Made by a program: the position numbers and the translations under genes
Assembly (NCBI GenBank): GCA_910586215.1
Contig: CAJUGH010000053.1
Location: forward strand, 1-13,174
Direction: 5' to 3'
From: an uncultured Acetatifactor sp.
GTDB lineage: Bacteria > Bacillota > Clostridia > Lachnospirales > Lachnospiraceae
Length of the DNA stretch: 13,174 bases
Part shown: positions 7,085-13,174 of the stretch, piece by piece
How positions within the stretch are numbered: position 1 is the stretch's first letter
Layout: each line of letters begins with the position of its first letter
Notes under the pieces: generated by a model
Databases searched by the model: none
Told to the model about the DNA's origin: nothing
What the model saw: the letters and a program-made list of their open reading frames with translations, nothing else

Positions 7085-7133
7085 GAAAGTCAACATAAAT
7101 TTATTGATTATCAATAAATTTATGTTGACTTTC
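7085..7133. promoter_or_regulatory. 49-bp perfect palindrome, probable operator
   Basis: Two 24-bp arms (7085-7108 and 7110-7133) are exact reverse complements around one central base. Each arm carries the 10-bp palindrome ATAAATTTAT (7095-7104 and 7114-7123), so the site has nested dyads with centres 19 bp apart. The right end contains the -35 box of the DUF2975 promoter, so a bound protein would block RNA polymerase. There is no T-run after it, which argues against an intrinsic terminator for the GH42 gene. I infer it is the operator for the XRE-type regulator encoded at 7786. Confidence 0.65.
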
Positions 7134-7153
7134 AATATTTTCAGTGGTATAGT
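7125..7153 (+). promoter_or_regulatory. Promoter of the DUF2975/XRE module
   Basis: TTGACT (7125-7130) and TATAGT (7148-7153) are separated by an ideal 17 bp, 31 bp ahead of the DUF2975 start codon. The -35 box lies inside the palindrome. The mirror-image TTGACT on the other strand has no matching -10 box. Confidence 0.7.
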
Positions 7154-7183
7154 GGCACTAACACAAGGACGGGAGGTAATAAG

Positions 7184-7654
7184 ATGGACAGACAGAGCCA
7201 TGTGAAGAACGCAAAGATATTGACCATGGGAACCAAGTACCTGCTGGATGTCATGTTCTATGGGGGGATTGCCGTGACGGCTACCCTGCCCTTTGGCATC
7301 CGGAAGATCGGGGAGCTTCTGCCGGAACTGGTGACGCATTACGAGGAGACAGTCATTATTTATTTTGTGCTGGGTGTGGCAGCCTTGAAGCTGGTCTGGG
7401 AACTGCGGAAGATATTCCGCACTGTGCTGGAGGAGGACTGCTTTGTCCAGGAAAATGTGGTGAGTCTGGGGAAGATGGGGAACTGGAGCTTTTTCATAGC
7501 GCTGATGTCCATAGTGCGCAGCATTGTGTATGCCACCATTGCCATGGGAGTGGTGATCCTGGTATTCGTGATCGCCGGATTGTTCAGCAAGGTGCTGGCG
7601 CAGGTATTCCAGGAGGCGGTGCGGTACAAGGAGGAGAATGACCTAACGATCTGA
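7184..7654 (+). CDS. DUF2975-family membrane protein (YoaS-like)
   Basis: The 156-residue protein has four hydrophobic segments: about 15-40, 55-72 (IIYFVLGVAALKLVW), 101-118 and 118-140 (ATIAMGVVILVFVIAGLFSKVL). The loop after the second contains the family-like pattern KIFRTVLEEDCFVQENVVSLGKMG. DUF2975 proteins are regularly encoded beside a small YozG-type XRE regulator, as in the B. subtilis yoaS/yozG pair, and that pairing is seen here. Their biochemical function is not established. GGGAGGT (7171-7177) sits 6 nt before the ATG. Transcription should start from the palindrome-controlled promoter. Confidence 0.8.
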   Translation: MDRQSHVKNAKILTMGTKYLLDVMFYGGIAVTATLPFGIRKIGELLPELVTHYEETVIIYFVLGVAALKLVWELRKIFRTVLEEDCFVQENVVSLGKMGNWSFFIALMSIVRSIVYATIAMGVVILVFVIAGLFSKVLAQVFQEAVRYKEENDLTI

Positions 7655-7660
7655 GGCACA

Positions 7661-7726
7661 CAAAACGCAGGGAAAATGCGTTTTGGCGCCCGAAAGGAAC
7701 ACAAAATTGCACAGGACGCAATTTTG
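7661..7726 (+). repeat. Twin hairpins in the DUF2975-XRE gap
   Basis: Hairpin 1 pairs CAAAACGCA (7661-7669) with TGCGTTTTG (7677-7685); hairpin 2 pairs CAAAATTGC (7702-7710) with GCAATTTTG (7718-7726). Both have a 9-bp perfect stem and a 7-nt loop, and they start 41 bp apart, each preceded by CA, so they look like two diverged copies of one unit. They have no following T-run. They may affect the mRNA between the two genes, or be a dispersed intergenic repeat. Confidence 0.7.
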
Positions 7727-7785
7727 ACTTCGCGGCAGGGGTGTCTGAACTGTTACGGGACACATATGCATGAAAGAGGAGAATC

Positions 7786-8019
7786 ATGGCGATTATAGTG
7801 AATCTGGATGTGATGATGGCAAAACGGAAGATGAGCCTCACGGAACTGGCGGGCCAGGTGGACCTCACCCTTGCGAACCTGTCCATCTTGAAGAATAACA
7901 GGGCCAGGGCCATACGGTTTTCCACCCTGGAGGCCATCTGTAAGGCCCTGGACTGCCAGCCGGGAGATATCCTGGAATATGTGGAGGATGATGGGAAGGA
8001 TGCCCGGGGATTAGGATAA
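7786..8019 (+). CDS. Small XRE-family transcriptional regulator (YozG-like)
   Basis: The 77-residue protein is almost all helix-turn-helix of the Cro/C1 type (about 8-66): MSLTELAGQVDLTLANLSILKNN, then IRFSTLEAICKALDCQPGDILEYV, the classic ending of YozG-like regulators. AGAGGAG lies about 7 nt before the ATG. It is the downstream partner of the DUF2975 gene, and the two are probably one operon despite the 131-nt gap with its hairpins. By analogy with other XRE repressors, it may bind the 49-bp palindrome and regulate its own operon; this is inference from position. Confidence 0.88.
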   Translation: MAIIVNLDVMMAKRKMSLTELAGQVDLTLANLSILKNNRARAIRFSTLEAICKALDCQPGDILEYVEDDGKDARGLG

Positions 8020-8139
8020 GCAGCGGATGAAGTACTTTTTATAGATATTTCATAGGATACTGGGGCCAAAAGGTATTCTGGCAGGTTCTGTGTACCCATT
8101 CATATTTCGTTTTGGAAGAGAGGTGTGAGGTTAGAGGTT

Positions 8140-8541
8140 ATGAATTTTACTGTCTGCGTAGGAATTGGAATCTTGCTTGTTTTAACGATAATCGGATTAC
8201 TTATTTTGTTAAGACGCGATTCCTTTAAATCTGAAAATAGTAAAATTATATATATTGTGACAGGAACACTGCAAGCGATTCATATAATATTGTATTTGAC
8301 TGGATTGTTGGACAAAATCGCTCAAATTAATGTATACATTGCATTTGGAATTTGCGCTGTTGTTTCCGTCATATGTATTTTGATGTCTGGTTGGATGTTA
8401 TTGCCTTTTTCAAAGTTTCAGCATGGAATAAGGTATCTGTTTATGTTTATTGCTATACTTCAAGTGATTAGTACGATTATTATCTTTTTGTTGCCCGAAG
8501 CAGGTATTCCACCATTAATCCAATTTTCAGTAAATACCTAA
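8140..8541 (+). CDS. Small four-TM membrane protein, unidentified
   Basis: The 133-residue protein has four clear hydrophobic helices (about 4-25, 36-58, 64-87 and 98-118), with a short basic loop after the first (LRRDSFKSE) and a proline-containing C-terminus. I recognise no family. Start choice is uncertain: ATG at 8140 has AGAGG very close (2 nt) and GAGG about 10 nt upstream; an in-frame GTG at 8125 would add five residues. Its codons are strikingly AT-rich (ata, att, ttt, aat) compared with the genes on either side, which suggests recent acquisition and insertion between the regulator and the DUF4173 gene. Confidence 0.6.
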   Translation: MNFTVCVGIGILLVLTIIGLLILLRRDSFKSENSKIIYIVTGTLQAIHIILYLTGLLDKIAQINVYIAFGICAVVSVICILMSGWMLLPFSKFQHGIRYLFMFIAILQVISTIIIFLLPEAGIPPLIQFSVNT

Positions 8542-8737
8542 ATCGAAAGCAAAAGAATGGGGGTTTCAAGTGAAATCGTTAAGCAGTATAAATTGCGCAA
8601 AAAAATAAGAAATGTATGAAGACACACCAAAACTTGGGAAATGAACAGCGGGAACACTTTTTCGAAAAGGGAGTCAGGATAAAAAGGGTGTGCGGGGAAG
8701 GGTAGGGAGACCTCCCTCTGGCACATAGGAAGGAGCC

Positions 8738-10480
8738 ATGATGGGTAATTGGGCGCAAGGAACCTGGGCGGAATATCCCGCCAGGTATGCGGAGGACATA
8801 GAAGGCGTGGACAATGCCGGGATAAATAAGACACAAGTGTCAGAAATAGACGGCACGGCTTGCCGGGATATTGCCGCAGGGCAAGGGGATCCAGGCGAGC
8901 ACAGAAAACTGGATGGTACAGAAGGCGGCAGGGCAGGAGATGAAAAAGAAGCTACTGTCTTGACAAAGCGGATGAAGGAGGAGTTCGGCTTTTTCGGGCT
9001 GGGCACTTTCCTGTATGCCCTGTTCTATGCCTTTTGCATGATCCACAATGACGCAGGTATCGCCTTCCCTTTTTTCGTGGCAGGAAGCCTCTTGTATTTG
9101 TGCTTGTCTTTGTCAAGGCTAGGGATTACCTTAAAAAAAGGCAGCGCCTTTTACATGGGGGCCATGCTGCTCCTGGGAATCTCCACCTTCTGCACAGACG
9201 ATGGCAGGATCATCCTGTTCAACAAAATGGGGATCTTCCTGCTGATGATGAGCCTGTTGCTGAAACAGTACTATGACACGGACAAATGGCAGTTTGGCAA
9301 ATACCTGGGCAGTATCTGTACCCTGGTATTTGCCAGCCTGGGGGAGGTGGGGCGGCCCATGAAGGACGGAGCGGCCTATCGGAGACAGCATAAGGGCAGA
9401 TTCGGAGGAAAGCTGTGGGGCTTAGGCCTGGGGCTGCTGGTGGGCGTGCCCCTGTTCCTGGTAGTACTGCTGCTCCTGTCCAGCGCAGATGCGGTCTTCC
9501 GGCAGATGACGGATGGATTCTGGAGGGCCGTCAAGCTGAGCAATGTGATGAACCTGGTGTTCCGCGTTGCCTTCCTGTACTTCGTCTCCTATGGGCTGAC
9601 GGCGTATCTGTGCAGGAAGAAGATCCCGGAAGCCGTCCCGGAGCGGCCAGGGAAGGATCCAATGGCAGCCATGACGGTCACGGGGCTTCTGACAGTGCTG
9701 TACCTGCTGTTTGCAGGGATTCAGATTGCCGGACTTTTCCTGGGGAAGCTGACACTGCCGGAAGGGTATACCTATGCCATGTATGCCAGGGAGGGATTCT
9801 TCCAGCTACTTCTGGTGAGCCTGCTGAACCTGGTGATCGTGCTGGTGTGTATGGGATTTTTCAAGGAAAACCGTATCTTAAAGGGAATATTGACAGTGAT
9901 GTCACTTTGTACCTTTGTAATGATTGCATCCAGCGCCATGCGGATGGTGATCTATATTTCCTTCTATGATTTGACATTTCTGCGGCTGCTGGTGTTGTGG
10001 GGACTGGGGGTGCTGGCCCTGCTGTTTGTGGGGGTGTGCCTGGGGATCTTCCGGAAGGGCTTTCCGCTGTTCCGGTATAGCTGTGCGGTGGTGACGGTTC
10101 TGTACCTGGCCCTGTCCTTTTCCCACCCGGACTATATCATTGCCAGGGTAAATGTGGAAAAAGCATTGCTCACGGTGGATAATTCGGTGGGTATTGTGGA
10201 TAACCAGGGGGTTGCTGTGGATTACCAGTACCTGGCAGGGTTAAGTGCAGATGCGGCGCCGGTACTGATCCCATATCTGCGGGAACTGGGATATGACATG
10301 GAGGCGTTCCGGCAGGAGAATGTCTGGTGGTATGTCCGGGAGCAGAATCTGCCCAGTGGCAGGGGGAACCGGGACGGCTTTGGCTATCACTGGATGGGGC
10401 GGCTGCAGGCCCGGACCAGGAACCTGGGGATAAGGACTTTCAATCTGTCCAGGTATCTGGCGGTGCTGGGGATGGAATGA
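8738..10480 (+). CDS. DUF4173-domain multi-pass membrane protein
   Basis: The 580-residue protein starts with a hydrophilic, low-complexity segment (about 1-80) and then has ten or more membrane helices between about 84 and 462. Features that fit DUF4173 are PEGYTYAMYAREGFFQLLLV (about 341-360), the FKENRI loop, and SHPDYIIARVNVEKA (about 462-476) before a soluble tail of about 110 residues with LAGLSADAAPVLIPYL. The family has no established reaction. AGGAAGGAG (8727-8735) lies just before two ATG codons (8738 and 8741); spacing favours the second. The long N-terminal extension before the first helix is unusual. With DUF2975 and the XRE gene it forms a row of membrane proteins that may be co-regulated. 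Confidence 0.8.
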   Translation: MMGNWAQGTWAEYPARYAEDIEGVDNAGINKTQVSEIDGTACRDIAAGQGDPGEHRKLDGTEGGRAGDEKEATVLTKRMKEEFGFFGLGTFLYALFYAFCMIHNDAGIAFPFFVAGSLLYLCLSLSRLGITLKKGSAFYMGAMLLLGISTFCTDDGRIILFNKMGIFLLMMSLLLKQYYDTDKWQFGKYLGSICTLVFASLGEVGRPMKDGAAYRRQHKGRFGGKLWGLGLGLLVGVPLFLVVLLLLSSADAVFRQMTDGFWRAVKLSNVMNLVFRVAFLYFVSYGLTAYLCRKKIPEAVPERPGKDPMAAMTVTGLLTVLYLLFAGIQIAGLFLGKLTLPEGYTYAMYAREGFFQLLLVSLLNLVIVLVCMGFFKENRILKGILTVMSLCTFVMIASSAMRMVIYISFYDLTFLRLLVLWGLGVLALLFVGVCLGIFRKGFPLFRYSCAVVTVLYLALSFSHPDYIIARVNVEKALLTVDNSVGIVDNQGVAVDYQYLAGLSADAAPVLIPYLRELGYDMEAFRQENVWWYVREQNLPSGRGNRDGFGYHWMGRLQARTRNLGIRTFNLSRYLAVLGME

Positions 10481-10665
10481 GGGCAGGTGTGCATGTTGGC
10501 TGTTTGTGCCGGGAGGCATGGACGATGTAGGAGGGCATGCCGCTCCGACATGTCTGAAAGTGTGAAAGGTGAAAAGGAAATGCTTCCCGCGGGGTTGTTG
10601 ACTGATACAGGCATAACTGGCATGGGGCCGCGCAAGGGTCATACGCCAGAATGGATACTTGATAA

Positions 10666-11510
10666 TCAAGGGGTGTTATGTTCTTTGTGCGCCATCCTGC
10701 GGACAGTCAGTCTACCTAGACAGCCAATTGGAACGACATATACCCCATCCTGTCTTCGATAAGCATAATCTCCAACCCCAATAAGCACCATCAAAAACGC
10801 CGGAGCCTTCATCTTTGTTGTGTCGATTTTATTTCCTAATTTCTTAAGATTCTCAGCGCCCTCTTCAATCAATCTGTCGCCGCCAAGTTTTATTTCTATC
10901 AAGCCATAGACACCGTTCCGCAAATGAATCACGGTATCACATTCTAACCCCGTTTTATCCCGGAAATGATACACGCTTCCATTCAATACTTCGGCAAATA
11001 TCCTTAAGTCACGGATACACATTGTCTCAAACAGTAACCCAAAGGTATTCAAGTCCTCAATCAAGTCCTGCGAATCCAGCCCTAATGCCGCTGCCGCAAT
11101 AGACGGATCGACAAAATAACGGGTATTGGAAGTCCGAATAGCTGTTTTGGAACGAAGATTTGGATTCCATGCCTCCATTTCTTCAATTACAAATCAAGCG
11201 CATTTTCTCCTTCAATTTGCTCCGGCGCTTCAAAAAGTATTTTTAGGCTCACTTTCCCTGTTGAATCTAACGATTCGTATAACTCATCGGACGCATCAGC
11301 AGCCATGAAAAACGACCCGTTCCAGTATGATGAATATTGTTCATAAGAAGCCGGAACCGAGGATCCTGTTAAGATAAATTGTCCAAACTCGTTCCGATGA
11401 TCCACTTCAAAGCGTACTGCGTCCCATAGCTTCGGTGCAATCTGCCATTCATCAATCAACCGTAGAATCTCATTTTTCAAAAGTCTTTTCGGATTTTGAA
11501 AAAGGCACAA
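10666..11510 (-). pseudogene. Broken AAA_14/DUF4143 ATPase gene
   Basis: Two consecutive minus-strand frames belong to one gene of the AAA_14 + DUF4143 ATP-binding family (usually near 430 residues). The upstream piece (11187-11510) has Walker B RLIDEWQIAPKLWDAVRFEV and FILTGSSVP; the downstream piece (10666-11178) has AWNPNLRSKTAIRTSNTRYF, LECDTVIHLRNGVYGLIEIKLG and DGVYVVPIGCL. Lesions: the N-terminal part with Walker A is gone; about 110 codons are missing at the junction near 11175-11190, where TAA follows ENALDL; and two opposite 1-nt frameshifts near 11335 and 11281 scramble a stretch that in the shifted frame reads GRFSWLLMRPMS before YES resumes. The C-terminus also runs past the usual end. 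It cannot make an active ATPase. The cellular role of the family is uncertain. Confidence 0.85.
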
Positions 11511-11575
11511 TTATTTTCGGCACTTTGGAACTACATTTTTTGGCATTTTGGCTTAATTATTTTACGGCATCTTGG
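11504..11575 (-). repeat. Three degenerate ~23-bp tandem repeats at the 5' end of the ATPase pseudogene
   Basis: On the plus strand three units end at about 11528, 11551 and 11575, each with ATTTT-(1-2 nt)-GGCA and then TTGG (GGCACTTTGG, GGCATTTTGG, GGCATCTTGG). Units one and three also share an AATTATTTT block. Reading towards the ATPase they are variants of CCAAAATGCC-NN-AAAAT. They lie where a promoter region would be expected and directly abut the truncated gene, so they may be upstream control repeats of the original ATPase gene. Confidence 0.6.
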
Positions 11576-11579
11576 CCTA

Positions 11580-11840
11580 GACCGCCTTTGGACTCCTGGC
11601 GTAGAAGGGAATGCGGGCGTCCGTTGCGCTGTCCTGTTCGTATGATGAATGAAAGTTAACCTCTGCATATAAAATAATAAAAATAAAATGCAATATAGGC
11701 AAAATGGAAAAAAAGACATATAATTGGCTATAACGAGTATTGCATATTGTGAATGAGACACATTGCGAAAAATGATGGTGTTTGAGGATTGCAGGAACCA
11801 AAAGAGCGGAGCAATCCGGGATATCACAGGGGGTGACACG
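11580..11840 (+). other. Intergenic region before the sigma factor gene, no gene seen
   Basis: This stretch shifts from GC-rich (11580-11640) to AT-rich (11660-11760). TATAAT occurs at 11719-11724 but no matching -35 box lies 16-18 bp upstream, so I do not call a promoter. The frame of the downstream sigma factor is open back to a TTG at 11763, but with no ribosome binding site there. I see no RNA gene. Confidence 0.5.
11828..11836 (+). promoter_or_regulatory. Strong ribosome binding site that sets the sigma factor start
   Basis: AGGGGGTGA lies 4 nt (7 nt from the G-run) before GTG at 11841. Upstream in-frame candidates (TTG 11763, ATG 11772) lack any such site. Confidence 0.7.
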
Positions 11841-12422
11841 GTGGCTGGCCTTACATGGACGACTTCCGGGATAAATGATGGGGATCGGATCTTTGCATCG
11901 GAATTGTTCCTGGCTTACAAAAGGATTCTGTACATGACGGCGTTCGAGATTCTACAGAACCAGGAAGACGCCGAGGATGCAGTGATGACCGCTGCCGGAA
12001 ACATATGGAAGGATCTGGATAAGATCAAGGACCTGGACACAGAGGTACAGAAGGCCAGGATCCTTATGACTGCGAGGAATGCAGCCAGGGACATTTACCG
12101 GAAGAACAGGAAGAGGGAGGCCTGTAGGGAAGGGATGTATCTATACCTGGAACAACAGGGAGGGAAGGAGGGCTGGGTGGAAGACGCGCAGGAGATTCTG
12201 TTTCGGCCGGACGTCTTTGGCAGGCTGCAGAAGTATGTATTACGGTTGAAGGAAGAGTACCAGCATATCCTGGTCATGAAATATCATGAAGAAATGAGCA
12301 ACAAGGAGATTGCAGAGCGACTGCACCTCCCGGAAAGCACAGTAGCCACACGGATCTTTAGGGCCAGACAGATATTGCGGAGGGCACTGGAGAAGGAGAA
12401 AGAAAAACGCGGTGGGATATGA
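11841..12422 (+). CDS. Sigma-70-family RNA polymerase sigma factor (ECF-like)
   Basis: Starting at GTG 11841 the protein has 193 residues. Region 2 covers about 18-95, with LAYKRILYMTAFEILQNQED followed by ARILMTARNAARDIYRKNRK, which would bind core polymerase and the -10 box. Region 4 covers about 128-182, with EEYQHILVMKYHEEMSNKEI and the helix-turn-helix LHLPESTVATRIFRARQILR that reads the -35 box. Regions 1 and 3 are absent, as in ECF-type factors. No anti-sigma gene follows, which is unusual; instead a secreted repeat protein gene starts 275 bp downstream on the same strand. The sigma factor may control that gene, which is inference from position only. The ECF subgroup cannot be assigned here. 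Confidence 0.85.
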   Translation: MAGLTWTTSGINDGDRIFASELFLAYKRILYMTAFEILQNQEDAEDAVMTAAGNIWKDLDKIKDLDTEVQKARILMTARNAARDIYRKNRKREACREGMYLYLEQQGGKEGWVEDAQEILFRPDVFGRLQKYVLRLKEEYQHILVMKYHEEMSNKEIAERLHLPESTVATRIFRARQILRRALEKEKEKRGGI

Positions 12423-12697
12423 GCTTAAGCAGGCCTGTCATGAATAAATATGGCCAAAATACATACGTACATTTTGTTGAAAATGCCGAAAATAATAATT
12501 TTTTGTCGAAATGGGATATTTTACCATTCCCAAACGTTATAAGTAGTAAAGGGATATGGGAACCTGTCCATTTTCCTGCAAGTGGAAAGGGCAACGGCCA
12601 CGGTGGATGCGGGCCTGTCCATTCCATGAGGGACTGTAAATAGGAACCTTGCTGGCAAGGACAAAAAGAGGAAACGCAAGCAGAAGGGAGAACAACC
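12423..12697 (+). promoter_or_regulatory. Leader region between sigma factor and secreted protein genes
   Basis: The first part (to about 12555) is AT-rich, and the second is GC-rich. The second part has the direct repeat CCTGTCCATT (12563-12572 and 12614-12623, 51 bp apart) and a small palindrome CCTTGC-tg-GCAAGG (12647-12660). A 74-codon frame crosses it, but it reads unlike a protein and has no ribosome binding site. A promoter for the secreted protein is expected in the AT-rich part; I could not pick out convincing boxes. Confidence 0.35.
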
Positions 12698-13174
12698 ATG
12701 AGGAACACAAGACACCAGAGGAACTTCAGACGCCTGGCGGCGCTCCTGCTATCACTGGCCCTGTTACTGACGGACGCCACCCTCGTGAACGCCGCGGAGG
12801 CAGTGGTGAACGCCCCGGCCGGGAGCATATCACAGGGGGATGCCCCGGAGGGGGACGGGGGAGCAGTGGAACCCGCGGACCCCTCCGGCACTCCGGTGCC
12901 TTCCACCCCGGAGGGGACCGGCAGCGGAAGCCAGGAAGGCACCCCGGATCCCGGGGCCACAGATCCCGCAGTCCCTTCTGCTTCGGAGGGAACCGGCAGC
13001 GGGAACCCGGATGAGGGCACTGTCCCTTCCGACCCGTCCGGCACTCCTGGTTCCTCTGTCTCCGACAGCGATGCCGGTGGTGCAGGCCAGCCTTCTGCGT
13101 CTGATGGGGACGCCACCCGGCCCTCCGTGTCTGACGGGGATGCTGCCCAGTCCTCCGTGTCTGACGGGGATGCC
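12698..13174 (+). CDS. Secreted Pro/Ser/Gly/Asp-rich repeat protein, N-terminal part only
   Basis: An open frame of 159 codons runs from ATG 12698 to the window end with no stop. AGAAGGGAG (12681-12689) lies 8 nt before the ATG. Residues 1-33 form a signal peptide: basic start (MRNTRHQRNFRR), hydrophobic core (LAALLLSLALLL), and a likely cleavage near VNA/AEA. After this comes disordered sequence rich in Pro, Ser, Gly, Asp and Glu, with repeats of EGTGSG, DPSGTP and a 10-residue unit ending VSDGDA at least three times (30 bp; the last two copies share 22 identical bases at 13122-13143 and 13152-13173). GC content is far above that of the leader. This looks like the spacer of a large surface or extracellular protein; functional domains must lie beyond the window. 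Its neighbour is a sigma factor. Confidence 0.8.
   Translation, partial: MRNTRHQRNFRRLAALLLSLALLLTDATLVNAAEAVVNAPAGSISQGDAPEGDGGAVEPADPSGTPVPSTPEGTGSGSQEGTPDPGATDPAVPSASEGTGSGNPDEGTVPSDPSGTPGSSVSDSDAGGAGQPSASDGDATRPSVSDGDAAQSSVSDGDA

Noticed and set aside
7085..7133. Palindrome as an intrinsic terminator of the GH42 gene
   Set aside because: The stem is AT-rich and is not followed by a clear T-run, and it contains a -35 box for the next gene.
5357..7339. 660-codon minus-strand frame opposite the GH42 gene
   Set aside because: It is antisense to a strong family match. Its Cys/His/Pro-rich translation is typical of shadow frames, and it would run through the palindrome and into the DUF2975 gene.
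12483..12495. TGCCGAAAATAAT shared with the complement of the repeat near 11510-11522
   Set aside because: A 13-base match is expected by chance a few times in a window this size, and the flanks do not match.
12419..12643. 74-codon frame between the sigma factor and the secreted protein
   Set aside because: It overlaps the sigma factor stop, has no ribosome binding site, and spans an abrupt change in base composition without any recognisable motif.

Overview
The window looks like a piece of a Lachnospiraceae-type (Clostridia) chromosome. Evidence: Shine-Dalgarno sites of the GGAGG type, GC-rich host genes heavy in agg/gcc/ctg codons, interrupted by AT-rich acquired patches, and gene families typical of gut Clostridia (DUF2975/XRE pairs, DUF4173, AAA_14-DUF4143 ATPases, GH42). 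The exact species cannot be told from this sequence.

Region 1 (1-3200) is the right end of a prophage or prophage remnant. It starts with unidentified, stop-interrupted tail-region sequence, then holds two alternative tail-fibre tip modules that converge on each other (plus strand to 646, minus strand from 1227 to 652). The two modules are bracketed by an inverted repeat (15 bp perfect, 20/23 overall) that lies in the same reading frame in both. This is the layout of an invertible fibre cassette as in phage Mu's G segment; no recombinase is present in the window. The lysis cassette follows: XhlA-like protein, a multi-TM holin, and a C39-type cysteine-peptidase endolysin with a C-terminal wall-binding region.

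Region 2 (3200-7051) returns to ordinary chromosome: a TatD-family metal hydrolase with its own promoter, an AT-rich scar holding the 3' part of a DNA methyltransferase gene, and an intact GH42 beta-galactosidase.

Region 3 (7052-10480) is a membrane/regulator module. A 49-bp perfect palindrome overlaps the promoter of a DUF2975 membrane protein gene. Twin hairpins separate it from an XRE/YozG-type regulator. An AT-rich small membrane protein gene follows, then a large DUF4173 membrane protein. The regulator probably acts on the palindrome, but that is inference.

Region 4 (10481-13174) has a badly broken AAA_14/DUF4143 ATPase pseudogene on the minus strand with degenerate ~23-bp tandem repeats at its truncated 5' end. 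It is followed by a sigma-70-family (ECF-like) sigma factor and the start of a secreted, Pro/Ser/Gly/Asp-rich repeat protein that runs off the window. No rRNA, tRNA, CRISPR array or intact insertion sequence was found.
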